Shown here: positions 14,006 through 22,300 of the stretch, piece by piece | Numbering within the stretch: the stretch's first letter is position 1 | Layout of the letters: each line of letters starts with the position of its first letter | DNA from: JBPYFK01 sp051984675 | Lineage (GTDB): Bacteria > Actinomycetota > Actinomycetes > Mycobacteriales > Pseudonocardiaceae | Length of the DNA: 25,220 bases | Direction: 5' to 3' | Assembly: GCA_051984675.1 (NCBI GenBank) | Contig: JBPYFK010000095.1 | Span: forward strand, 1 to 25,220 | Program-made: the position numbers and the translations under genes | The notes under the pieces: generated by a model | The model's input: only the letters and a program-made list of their open reading frames with translations | Told to the model about the DNA's origin: nothing | The model's database searches: none

Positions 14006-14917
14006 TTACTTCGCGCCGTTCAATCCCCGAGCGGCCAGCACTACCCGCTCTGCCGGCCGGAACACCACCAACTCGATTCCCACGCCCACGAACAGGATCA
14101 GCGCGATCGCCGCGATCACCGTGGGCATGTCCGACAGCGTGCGCCCGTCGTCGAGATAGGCACCGAGCCCCTTCCCGAGCGCCGGCGAGGTCGCGATGAT
14201 CTCGGCTGCCATCAGCGAGCGCCAGGAGAACGCCCACCCCTGCTTGAGCCCGGCGAGATAGCCGGGCAGCGCCGCCGGAAGCAGGATGTGCCGGGACGCC
14301 GCCAGTCGCCCGGCACCCAGGACCCTGCCGACGCGCGGCAGGATCGGCGGGATCTGGTCAATGCCGGCCACCAGGCCGTTGGCGATCGACGGGATGGAGC
14401 CCAACAGCAGCACGAAGTAGATGGTCGCCGGGGTGACGCCGAACCACAGCACCGCCGCCGGCACCCAGGCAACCGACGGAAGGCTCTGCAATCCCGACAG
14501 CAGCGGTCCGATGGCGGACCGCACCACCGGCACCTTGGCGACGACGAGCCCGAGCGGGGTCGCGATCGCCACCCCGACCACGAACCCGATCACCGCACGC
14601 GAGACGGAGGTCCACACGTACTGGAGGGCCTTGCCGCTGGTGATCTGGTCCCACAGCTCGTGCCAGACCGCCAGCGGCGCGGGCAGCCGGTACTCGTCCC
14701 AGAACGCCTCCGACCACAGCCACTGCCACACCGCGATGGCCAGCACGAGCGCGACCAGCGGGGGCAGGATCGTGCCCGCGAAACGGCGCGCACGCCCGGT
14801 CACCGGGGCGGAATCCGGCGGGACATCGAGCGCGTCGAGACCGGCCTCGACGGCTGCGTCAGCGTGGTCGCCGTCGTCCGCCACCGGGTCGACGACCCGC
14901 TCAGGCTGCTCCGGCAT
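14006..14917 (-). CDS. SsuC-like ABC transporter permease
   Basis: The 303-aa protein has a 45-residue acidic N-tail, then about six helices of the binding-protein-dependent permease type. The cytoplasmic EAA-like loop is RVLGAGRLAASRHILLPAAL followed by PGYLAGLKQGWAFSWRSLMAAE, as in the nitrate/sulfonate/taurine (SsuC/TauC/NrtB) subfamily. It should form the membrane channel for the lipoprotein and ATPase encoded upstream. Its ATG at 14917 overlaps the end of the ATPase gene by 17 bases, so they are translationally coupled. The upstream cysteine leader suggests an organosulfur substrate rather than nitrate. Confidence 0.88.
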   Translation of the reverse strand: MPEQPERVVDPVADDGDHADAAVEAGLDALDVPPDSAPVTGRARRFAGTILPPLVALVLAIAVWQWLWSEAFWDEYRLPAPLAVWHELWDQITSGKALQYVWTSVSRAVIGFVVGVAIATPLGLVVAKVPVVRSAIGPLLSGLQSLPSVAWVPAAVLWFGVTPATIYFVLLLGSIPSIANGLVAGIDQIPPILPRVGRVLGAGRLAASRHILLPAALPGYLAGLKQGWAFSWRSLMAAEIIATSPALGKGLGAYLDDGRTLSDMPTVIAAIALILFVGVGIELVVFRPAERVVLAARGLNGAK

Positions 14918-15710
14918 GCGCGCTGATCACCTCACGCAGCTGGTCGTTGATCACGTCGGTGATACCCGCTTCGTCCGTCCCCGACAGCCCGTCTACGTCC
15001 CATTCCCGCACCACCCGGCCGGGGCGGGAGGACAGCAGCACCACACGCTGTCCGAGCCGCACGGCCTCCCGCACGTCGTGGGTCACGAACACCACGGCGG
15101 TGCCGGTCCTCCGCCACACCCGCAGCAGCTCCGCCTGCAGCACGTCACGGGTGATGGCGTCCAGGGCGGAGAACGGCTCGTCCATCAGCAACAGCGACGC
15201 AGCCGAACCGGGCTGAGTGCCCGAGGTGTGCAGCGCGGACGCGAGGGCGCGCGCCAGTGCGACCCGCTGGCGCATACCGCCGGAGAGTTCGTGCGGACGC
15301 TTGTGGCCGACAGTGCCGAGGCGCACCAGGTCGAGCAGGTCCTCGGTGTGCTCGCGGCGACGGGAACGCTTGACGCCAGCCAGCCGCAGCGGTAACTCGA
15401 CGTTGCGCGCCGCCGTCAACCACGGCATCAGCGCCGCATCCTGGAACATCACCGCCGGGCGCGAGCTGCTGAGCTCGATCTGGCCGGACGTCGGCCGGTC
15501 CAGGCCGGCGATCAGGTTCAGCAGCGTCGACTTTCCGCAGCCGGACGCACCGAGCAGGCAGACGAACTCGCCGGGCGCGACCGCGAGGTCGATCCCGCCG
15601 AGCGCGACCACCGCGCGCTGACCGTAACCGAAAGCCTTGTGTACTTCGGACAGACGCACGACGTTGTCCACAGTGGATCGTACAGTGGGGGCATCAAGCG
15701 TGGTGGTCAT
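14901..15710 (-). CDS. SsuB-like ABC transporter ATPase
   Basis: The 269-aa ATP-binding subunit shows Walker A GASGCGKST (about residue 54), the Q-loop FQDAALMPWL (about 89), the signature LSGGMRQRVALARAL, Walker B LLLMDEPFSALD and the switch His in VFVTHDVREA. This pattern is typical of the nitrate/sulfonate/taurine importer class. ATG 15710 is preferred over the frame's first codon at 15821, as it has GCGAGGAC upstream and gives the family's usual length. It follows the binding-protein gene by 58 bases and overlaps the permease gene. A GTCCACAGTGGAT motif lies inside its 5' end (15666-15678). Confidence 0.9.
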   Translation of the reverse strand: MTTTLDAPTVRSTVDNVVRLSEVHKAFGYGQRAVVALGGIDLAVAPGEFVCLLGASGCGKSTLLNLIAGLDRPTSGQIELSSSRPAVMFQDAALMPWLTAARNVELPLRLAGVKRSRRREHTEDLLDLVRLGTVGHKRPHELSGGMRQRVALARALASALHTSGTQPGSAASLLLMDEPFSALDAITRDVLQAELLRVWRRTGTAVVFVTHDVREAVRLGQRVVLLSSRPGRVVREWDVDGLSGTDEAGITDVINDQLREVISAHAGAA

Positions 15711-15768
15711 GGTGTCCTCGCCTACCTTCCTCAGCGCGTTGTGGGAACTGCCGTTACCTTCCGGCCCG

Positions 15769-16833
15769 CTACTTCCGTTCCAGGCCAGACGGATCGACCG
15801 CCGGCTTGCCAGCCTGCTCAAGCAGCTGGTTGAGCGTGGTCACGTCAACGAAACCGCTCAACTGCGGTGCTTTCTTGGCCACACCCGCCGTCACCTGGTC
15901 CTGCGCGAGCTGCGGGAGCCGGGACGCGAGCGGGTCGGCCGTCAGCTCGATCTCACTGAACGCGCGGTCGATGACCTGTGGCGCCAACTCCTTGCCGGTC
16001 AACGTTTTGAGCTGCCCGTTCACCGCGGCCTTGGCTTCGGCCGGGTGGGCCACCGCGAGGTCGTTCGCGCCAAGGAGTCCACGCAGCACCGCCTGCACGG
16101 TCTGTGGATGCTGCGCGAGGAACTGGCTGCGCACAACGACGACGGTCGTCGGGAACTTCCCTTCCGGCCACAGGCTCTTCTCATCGAGGAGCACTTTCGC
16201 GCCGGCCTCCTGAACCAGGCGCGACGCCCAGGGCTCGGGAACCCACGCACCGTCGAGGGCGCCCTTCTTGAACTGGTCGAGGATGAGGGCGTTGTCGCTG
16301 TTCTGCACCTTGACGCCGGCGAGTTTGGTCTCAGCCAACCACTTCTTCAGCGCGACGTCCTGCGTGTTGCCCTGCTGGGGATCGGCGACGGTCTTGCCCT
16401 TGAGGTCCTCTGGACTGTTGATCCCGGGCTTGACCACCAGTTCCGCACCGCCGGAGGTCGCGCCGGAAATCAGCTTCACCGACTGGTCGCCGGACTTGGC
16501 GAACGCGTTGATCGCCGGCCCGGACCCGATGAAACCGATGTCCAGCGAACCCCCGAGCAGCGCGGAGACCTCGTCGGGCCCGGCGTTGAACTTCGTGGGC
16601 GTGAGCTTCGTGGCGCCGAGTTCCTTGGTGAACAGGCCGTGATCCAGTGCGATCAGCGCGGAAGCATGCGTCACGTTGGGGAAATACCCGAGACGCACCT
16701 CAGGGGCGGCACCTTGGTTCACGCTGTCGCCGCCGCTGCGATCAGCGCGCGTGCAGCCGGTGGCAAGACCGAGCAGGGACAAAATCGCGGCCGTCGCCGC
16801 GAGCATGCGCAAAGCGCGCTGAGTGGTACGCAC
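15769..16833 (-). CDS. SsuA-like substrate-binding lipoprotein
   Basis: The 354-aa protein starts with a lipoprotein signal ending LLGLATGC, making Cys27 the lipidated residue. The mature part follows the nitrate/sulfonate/taurine binding-protein pattern: VRLGYFPNVTHASALIAL, KFNAGPDEVSALLGGSLDIG and DGAWVPEPWASRLV. It should catch the substrate outside the membrane for the permease and ATPase encoded downstream. GTG 16833 has GGAGAA about 7 bases upstream. The 228-base 5' leader, with a cysteine attenuation peptide, points to aliphatic sulfonates or another organosulfur compound used under cysteine limitation. Confidence 0.88.
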   Translation of the reverse strand: MRTTQRALRMLAATAAILSLLGLATGCTRADRSGGDSVNQGAAPEVRLGYFPNVTHASALIALDHGLFTKELGATKLTPTKFNAGPDEVSALLGGSLDIGFIGSGPAINAFAKSGDQSVKLISGATSGGAELVVKPGINSPEDLKGKTVADPQQGNTQDVALKKWLAETKLAGVKVQNSDNALILDQFKKGALDGAWVPEPWASRLVQEAGAKVLLDEKSLWPEGKFPTTVVVVRSQFLAQHPQTVQAVLRGLLGANDLAVAHPAEAKAAVNGQLKTLTGKELAPQVIDRAFSEIELTADPLASRLPQLAQDQVTAGVAKKAPQLSGFVDVTTLNQLLEQAGKPAVDPSGLERK

Positions 16834-17056
16834 GGAAAGTTCTCCAGTGGGTGGGGAAACGAGGACTCAAACCCGGATCTCGCCCGACTGGGCACGCGGA
16901 AGCCCAGCACTCGCCGGCCGTGCGGCATCAGCTGCTACTCGACCACGTGCTCACATTCCGCAAGCGTCATGTGCATCCGTGAAAACGCTGGGACAGCGCG
17001 AGAATTCGTTCACGGCGCGCCGGCTGGCGGCTGCTGTCTGCTGGGAGACCGGTCCA
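16834..17056 (-). promoter_or_regulatory. 5' leader of the ssu-like operon
   Basis: This non-coding stretch lies between the leader peptide and the lipoprotein gene. It contains a further hairpin, CTGGGC (16888-16893) with GCCCAG (16902-16907), 8-base loop, which may be a terminator or anti-terminator arm. Near 16863-16875 the minus strand reads GGTTTGAGTCC, like a tRNA T-arm, but no acceptor or anticodon arm can be built. Confidence 0.4.
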
Positions 17057-17082
17057 CTGTGTCAGGCGGCAACCTGACACAG
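17057..17082 (-). promoter_or_regulatory. attenuator hairpin over Cys codon and stop of the leader
   Basis: CTGTGTCAGG and CCTGACACAG form a perfect 10-bp stem with a 6-base loop. On the minus strand the 5' arm holds the leader's Cys codon TGT and the 3' arm holds its TGA stop. A ribosome paused at a hungry Cys codon would prevent this stem from forming. Confidence 0.75.
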
Positions 17083-17148
17083 CGCGCTGGACACGCGCCG
17101 GAAGTCCACGTGGCGGCGAACCACGAGATCCACGCCAGCAGAACTCAT
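17062..17148 (-). CDS. cysteine-responsive leader peptide
   Basis: This 28-aa frame (ATG 17148 to TGA 17062) contains RRHVDFRRVSSALCQ, which matches the conserved actinobacterial leader peptides (RRHVDLxRVSSALC) found before sulfur-assimilation and organosulfur transport operons. It is too short for ordinary gene calling. The Cys codon near the end is placed inside a perfect 10-bp hairpin together with the stop codon. Translation speed at that Cys should sense Cys-tRNA and set expression of the SsuABC-like genes 228 bases downstream. The ribosome-binding site is weak. A possible promoter GTGTTC-17-TATGCC lies about 40 bases upstream. Confidence 0.82.
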   Translation of the reverse strand: MSSAGVDLVVRRHVDFRRVSSALCQVAA

Positions 17149-17295
17149 GATGAGCAGACTGCCACACGACCAGAACCTGGCATAGCACTGTTCGGATGCT
17201 GGAACACGTTGCCGCTCCCGTCATCCGCCGAAAGTTTCTTCCGTCGGTGTCCAACGGATCGCGCTGTCCACCGGATCTCGCTTCCAGAGAGGCGC

Positions 17296-19119
17296 CTACT
17301 GCTCCGGGAGCACGACGTAGGACGGGTTCGCCGGGTCGTGCCAGACCTGGATGCTGGACCCCAGCGAGTTGACCAGTTGTGGCGTGGGCGCCGCCAGGTG
17401 TGGGAAGTCCGCTGTCTGGATCGCGAGGCGCAGCCGATGGCCCGGCTGGATGAGCCCTGCCGTCGGGAAGATCTCCACATCCACCGCCATGGGCGTATTC
17501 GCTGGCACAGGCAGCGTGGATTCCCTGGTGTAAGGGTGGTACGGCTGCACTATGTACCCGTCCTGGCGAATTGACTTCGCCTGATCGAGCGCGCGTAGCG
17601 ACAGAACCTGCCAGCCGCTGGTCAGCGCGTGCGAGGAGCCATCGGGCGCGACGTCCTCCAGGCGGACGGTGACCTGGCCGTCGCGTGCACCGGTGGACAG
17701 CGTCAGGTGTGCCGCCATCGGTCCGGCCACCCGCATCGGCTGGGTCACGGGCAGGTCATAAGCCACACCGCTGAGGTCGTTGAGCTGCTGATCCTGCGAG
17801 CATGGCGGGGCATCAGCGAGGCCAGCGGTCCACTGCGCCGTCGACTTGCTGCAGGCGCCGGCCACCGGCGCCCAAGGCGCCAGATCAGGCGCACCCATGC
17901 CGGTCTGCCCGGGTTGAAGCGCGCCAGGACGACCAGGCGCGGCCGGGCCGGCGAGCTGGTATGGCCGGTACCGCACACCGGCTGGTGGCCAGGAACTCGC
18001 CCGCTGGTAGTGGTTCGTGCCCTGCTGGTAGTAGCTGACCGGGGCGATGTCCCGATCCAACGCGGGGTCCGGCACACCGCGAACGTAGTGATCGAACCAC
18101 CGCAGTTCGAGCTCGTCGATCGTGGGCACGCCGTCAACGGGCAGGTCGGCGCCACCGGCCTGGGCGTGGTACCACGGTCCGAACAGCAGCTTCACCGGCA
18201 CGCCGGCGGCGGCCAGCCGCTGGTACAGCAGCGGCTCGCTGCGCTGGAAGATGTCGAACTCCCCACCGGTGATGAACGTGGGCACGGTGACCCGGTTGAC
18301 CACTTCCAGCGGTGACCGCAGCCGGAAGAACGGCCCGTCATAAGCGAAATCCCCGCCCAGCAGCGCGCTGGCCAGGTTCGGCAGGTGAAAGGCCAGCGGA
18401 TCACCGGCATGCGACGACATGTTGTGGACGGCCAGCGCGGGATTGGCCAGTGCGTAGCCCGGCGGGAACAGGCCACTCGCGGTCACCAGGGCGAGCCAGG
18501 ACGGGATGAACCCAGTGTCGATCTGGCCGCCGGTGCCGGTCACGTCCCGGTACGTGTCACCGGCCGGCACCTGCGGAAAGATCGCCTTGAGTCCCGGTGG
18601 TTGCTGCGCGGCGGTGAAGAGCTGGTTGATTCCGCCGTACGACAGCCCGTGCAGCGCGATCCGCCCGTCGCTGTAGGGCTGAGTGTCCGCCCACTGCACC
18701 AGCTCGTAGCCGTCCCGCTGCTCGCGCGAGCCGAAGCTGTCCCACGTACCGGGCGAGTTTCCGGTGCCCCGGACGTCCACGATGATCTGGGTGTATCCAC
18801 GCTGGACGAGGTAGTCGTCCCGCATGTTCAGGCCCTGGCTGTTCTTGTTGTACGGCGTCTGGGTCAGGACCACGGGAAAGCGGCCGGGCACCGGCTTCCC
18901 GTCCTGCCCCGCCGGATGCAGGACATCGGCATCGAGCACGTCACCGTCGCTCATGGTGATCGGAACATCCTTGTCCACGGCGACGCCGTAGGTCGGCGGT
19001 CGGGCCACCCAGGCGTCGGGCTGCTCTGCCGGAGCGGCTGTCGCGGCAGCGGCAGGCGTCGAGCCCACGGCCAGGACCAGGATCGTGAACGCCGGCAGCA
19101 GTGACGAGCGTCTCACCAT
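17296..19119 (-). CDS. secreted CocE/NonD-family hydrolase (X-Pro dipeptidyl-peptidase-like)
   Basis: The 607-aa protein has a Sec-type signal (FTILVLAVGSTPAAAATA) and an alpha/beta-hydrolase domain. The nucleophile is Ser160 in LHGLSYGG, the acid is Asp289 in GGEFDIF and the base is His318 in FGPWYHAQAGG. A C-terminal jelly-roll domain (about 400-607) with the typical PGHRLRLAIQTADFP phrase matches X-Pro dipeptidyl-peptidase C-domains. The family cleaves peptides after X-Pro, acyl esters or beta-lactam side chains, and the exact substrate is not visible. It is exported. ATG 19119 lies 8 bases after a good -10 box, so the mRNA is probably leaderless. The next minus-strand element, the leader peptide, is 147 bases on. 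Confidence 0.88.
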   Translation of the reverse strand: MVRRSSLLPAFTILVLAVGSTPAAAATAAPAEQPDAWVARPPTYGVAVDKDVPITMSDGDVLDADVLHPAGQDGKPVPGRFPVVLTQTPYNKNSQGLNMRDDYLVQRGYTQIIVDVRGTGNSPGTWDSFGSREQRDGYELVQWADTQPYSDGRIALHGLSYGGINQLFTAAQQPPGLKAIFPQVPAGDTYRDVTGTGGQIDTGFIPSWLALVTASGLFPPGYALANPALAVHNMSSHAGDPLAFHLPNLASALLGGDFAYDGPFFRLRSPLEVVNRVTVPTFITGGEFDIFQRSEPLLYQRLAAAGVPVKLLFGPWYHAQAGGADLPVDGVPTIDELELRWFDHYVRGVPDPALDRDIAPVSYYQQGTNHYQRASSWPPAGVRYRPYQLAGPAAPGRPGALQPGQTGMGAPDLAPWAPVAGACSKSTAQWTAGLADAPPCSQDQQLNDLSGVAYDLPVTQPMRVAGPMAAHLTLSTGARDGQVTVRLEDVAPDGSSHALTSGWQVLSLRALDQAKSIRQDGYIVQPYHPYTRESTLPVPANTPMAVDVEIFPTAGLIQPGHRLRLAIQTADFPHLAAPTPQLVNSLGSSIQVWHDPANPSYVVLPEQ

Positions 19120-19127
19120 GACCTAAG

Positions 19128-19156
19128 TTACTACGTGGTAGTTGATCGCGTATCAA
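19128..19156 (-). promoter_or_regulatory. promoter with overlapping palindromic operator
   Basis: On the minus strand TTGATA (19151-19156) and TAGTAA (19128-19133) are spaced by exactly 17 bases. The perfect inverted repeat ACTAC-GTG-GTAGT (19130-19142) covers the -10 and spacer. A second perfect repeat, TTGAT-CGCGT-ATCAA (19142-19156), covers the -35. A repressor bound here would block the hydrolase promoter. Confidence 0.6.
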
Positions 19157-19169
19157 TCCGCCGTTCGAA

Positions 19170-19346
19170 CTACCTCGGCGGGCGTGACGCCGTATGCCGA
19201 ACGCACGCGAACGGATCGTCAGCCATCTCTCGCAGCGCCTGGGAGATCCGCCGAATCCACTGATCCCGCGGCTCGGGCCCCGGCGGGCGCGCCACGATCC
19301 ACGTCAGCGATGCCGCTGCGCTCCGAAACGCGAGAAATCCGCGCAC
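19170..19346 (-). CDS. possible 58-aa protein downstream of ileS
   Basis: GTG 19346 opens a 58-codon frame only one codon after the ileS TAG stop and in the same register. It reads VRGFLAFRSAAASLTWIVAR, then PRDQWIRRISQALREMADDPFA, and ends TAG at 19170. The middle is helical and protein-like. Near the end, the neighbouring frame reads RSAYGVTPAEVVRTAD and looks more natural than the actual end, so a frameshift near 19195-19205 is possible. It could be a coupled small protein, a decayed domain, or readthrough product of ileS. No family recognised. Confidence 0.35.
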   Translation of the reverse strand: MRGFLAFRSAAASLTWIVARPPGPEPRDQWIRRISQALREMADDPFACVRHTASRPPR

Positions 19347-19349
19347 CCG

Positions 19350-22300
19350 CTAGCTTCCCGCGCGCACGGCCCAGAACCGCACGCCCAAGTCGTCGTCGCC
19401 TTGCACGCCGGTATCCGAGGTTTCCGCGTCAGGTGGCAGTTCGGAGGGGTCGTGCTCGGTGACGTCGACGGCGAGAACGGCGTTCGCGAGTTCGCCCCCG
19501 TGCTCCCGCAAGGCGTCGGCCGTCTCGCCCTCGGCCGCCCAGGACAGGCGGATGCGGTCGGAGACCTCGAAGTGCGCTTGTTTGCGCGCGGTCTGCACCA
19601 GCCGGATCACTTCGCGAGCCACACCCGCCTTGCGGAGTTCGGGCGTGATGGTGGTGTCCAGCGCGACGGTCACACCCTGCTGGCTGGCCACCGCCCAGCC
19701 CGTGCGCGGAACCTCATTGACGGCCACCTCGTCATTGAGAACGGTCACGGTATGGCCGTCGAGCGTGACTGTCGCCTGGCCGTCGACCTTCAACTGCCGA
19801 GCAAGCTCCTCGGGATCGGTGGCGGTGAGGGCGTTCGCGACCTGTTGCGTGCGCGGCCCGAAACGCCGGCCCAGAGCGCGGAAGTTGGGTTTCACCGCGA
19901 CGTCCACGACCGCGTCGGCCTGAGCCAGTGGCGTGACTTCGCGGACGTTGAGTTCGTCGGCGATCTCCGTGACCAGTTCGTCAGGCAGGACCCGCCCGGC
20001 GGGCGTCCCGATGAGCGCGCGCCCCAGCGGTTGGCGGACGCGGACGCCGCTGGCCTTGCGCGCGGCGCGGCCGGCTTCCACCAGCTGGCGGGTGGTCGCC
20101 ATGTCGGCTCGAAGCTCGTCGTCGGCGCGTGCGGCGTCGCGCTCTGGCCAGTCCGTGAGGTGCACGGAATCCGCCGCGTCCGCGTCACCGGGCCTGATCG
20201 CGTGCTGCCAGATGTGCTCGGTGAGGAACGGGATGAAGGGGGCGAGCAGGCGGGTCAGTACATGCAGGCTTTCGTGCAGTGTCGCCAGCGCGTCGGGATC
20301 GCCGTCCCAGAACCGTGTGCGGGAGCGTCGCACGTACCAGTTGGAAAGATCGTCGACGAACTCGCTCAGCGCCCGCCCGGCTCCAGCGGTGTCAAAGCCC
20401 TCCAATGAAGCGTCCACAGTGGACGTCACGTGGTCGAGTTCGGCGAGCGCCCACCGGTCGACGACCGGGCGCCCGGCCACCGGGCTCGCCGCTCCCGGCG
20501 CCCAGCGGCTCGTGGCCGCGTACAGGGTGAAGAACGACACCGTATTCCAGTAGGTCAGCAGGATCTTGCGCACGATCTCCGCCACCGGCGCGTCCCCGAC
20601 GCGACGCTCCGACCAGGGCGAACCGGAACACAGCAGGAACCAGCGCACCGCGTCCGAACCGTGCCGATCGAGGAACGGGATCGGTTCGACGATGTTGCCG
20701 AGGTGCTTGCTCATCTTGCGGCCGTCCTCGGCCAGGATGTGTCCGAGGCACAGCACGTTCTCGTACGACGAGCGGTCGAACACCAGCGTGCCCACGGCCA
20801 TCAGCGTGTAGAACCAGCCCCTGGTCTGGTCGATCGCCTCCGCGATGAACCGCGCCGGGTAACGTCGCTCGAACCGCTCGATGCTGCCGGCGGCGTAGGG
20901 GTAGCCGAGGCTGGCGAAGGGCATCGCGCCGGAGTCGAACCACGCATCGATCACCTCGCTCCCGCGAGTGGCACGTGCGCCGCAGGTGGGACACCCGAAG
21001 GTCACCTCGTCGACGTAGGGGCGGTGCGGGTCGAGACCGGAGAGATCGGCGCCGGCCAGGTCCCCGAGCTCGGCGCGGGAGCCGACGCACGTGTGGTGTC
21101 CGTTCGGACAGCTCCACACCGGTAGCGGCGTACCCCAATACCGGTTCCGTGACAGTGCCCAGTCCACGTTGTTCGCCAGCCAGTCTCCGTACCGGCCGTG
21201 CTTGACGTGTTCGGGATGCCAGTTGGTGCGGTCGTTCTCCCGTTCCAGCCCGTCCCGGATCACAGTGGTCCGCACGTACCACGCGAGCTGCGCGTAGTAC
21301 ATCAACGGCGTGTGGCAGCGCCAGCAATGCGGGTACGGGTGTTCGTAGCTCAGCGAGCGCAGCAGCAGGCCACGCCGGGCAAGGTCCTCGACCAGCCACG
21401 GGTCAGCGTCCTTGAAGAACCGGCCGCCCACGAGGTCGAGGTCGGTGTGGAAGTACCCGTCCGGGCCGATCGGGCTGACCACCGGAAGCCCGTGGTATCG
21501 GCACGCGGCGAGGTCGTCCGCGCCGAACGCCGGCGCCTGGTGCACCAGTCCGGTGCCGTCCTCGGTGGTCACGTAGTCCGCGGTGATCACGTAGTGCGCG
21601 TCCGGGATGTCCACTAGGTCGAACGGGGGACGGTAGCGGACGCCGGCGAGCCCGCTGCCGGGGATGGACCCGAGGATCTCGGCGTGCTCGCCGAGTACGG
21701 CTTCCAGCAACGGCTCAGCGACCACGAAGCTGCCCGCGTCCGTGCGGGCGACGACGTAGGTGACGTCGGGGTGCACCGCCACGGCGGTGTTGGCTGGCAG
21801 TGTCCACGGGGTGGTCGTCCACACCAGAAGATCCACGCCGGGCATCCCGAGAACCTCGCCGACGATCGGAAGCCGCACGTACACCGACGGATCGACGACC
21901 GTCTCGTAGCCTTGTGCGACCTCGTGGTCGGACAGGCCGGTTCCGCAGCGCGGGCAGTACGGCGCGACCCGGTAGTCCTGGACCAGCAGCCCCTTGCCGT
22001 AGATCTGCTTCAGCGCCCACCACACGCTGTCGATGTACTCCGGCGACATGGTCCAGTACGGCTGTGCCATGTCCACCCAGTAGCCGACGCGTTCGGTCAT
22101 AGCTTCGAACTCACCCACGTACCGTTGCACGGACTCCCGGCAGTACGCGTTGAACCGCTCGACGCCGATCTTCTCGATGTCCCGCTTGCCGTGCAGGCCG
22201 AGTTCGGTCTCCACGGCGATCTCGACCGGCAGCCCATGGCAGTCCCAACCGGCCTGCCTGGGCACGTGACATCCCTTCATCGTCTTGAAGCGGGGAAAGA

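Noticed and set aside
16840..16925. tRNA-like sequence on the minus strand (GGTTTGAGTCC resembling a T-arm)
   Set aside because: No matching acceptor stem, D-arm or anticodon arm could be built; the T-stem itself has a mismatch.
15637..17574. 645-aa plus-strand ORF across the ssuA-like gene and its leader
   Set aside because: Antisense shadow of the lipoprotein gene; no family pattern, and it crosses an obvious regulatory region.
19194..20408. 404-aa plus-strand ORF opposite ileS
   Set aside because: Antisense shadow of a gene with certain identity.
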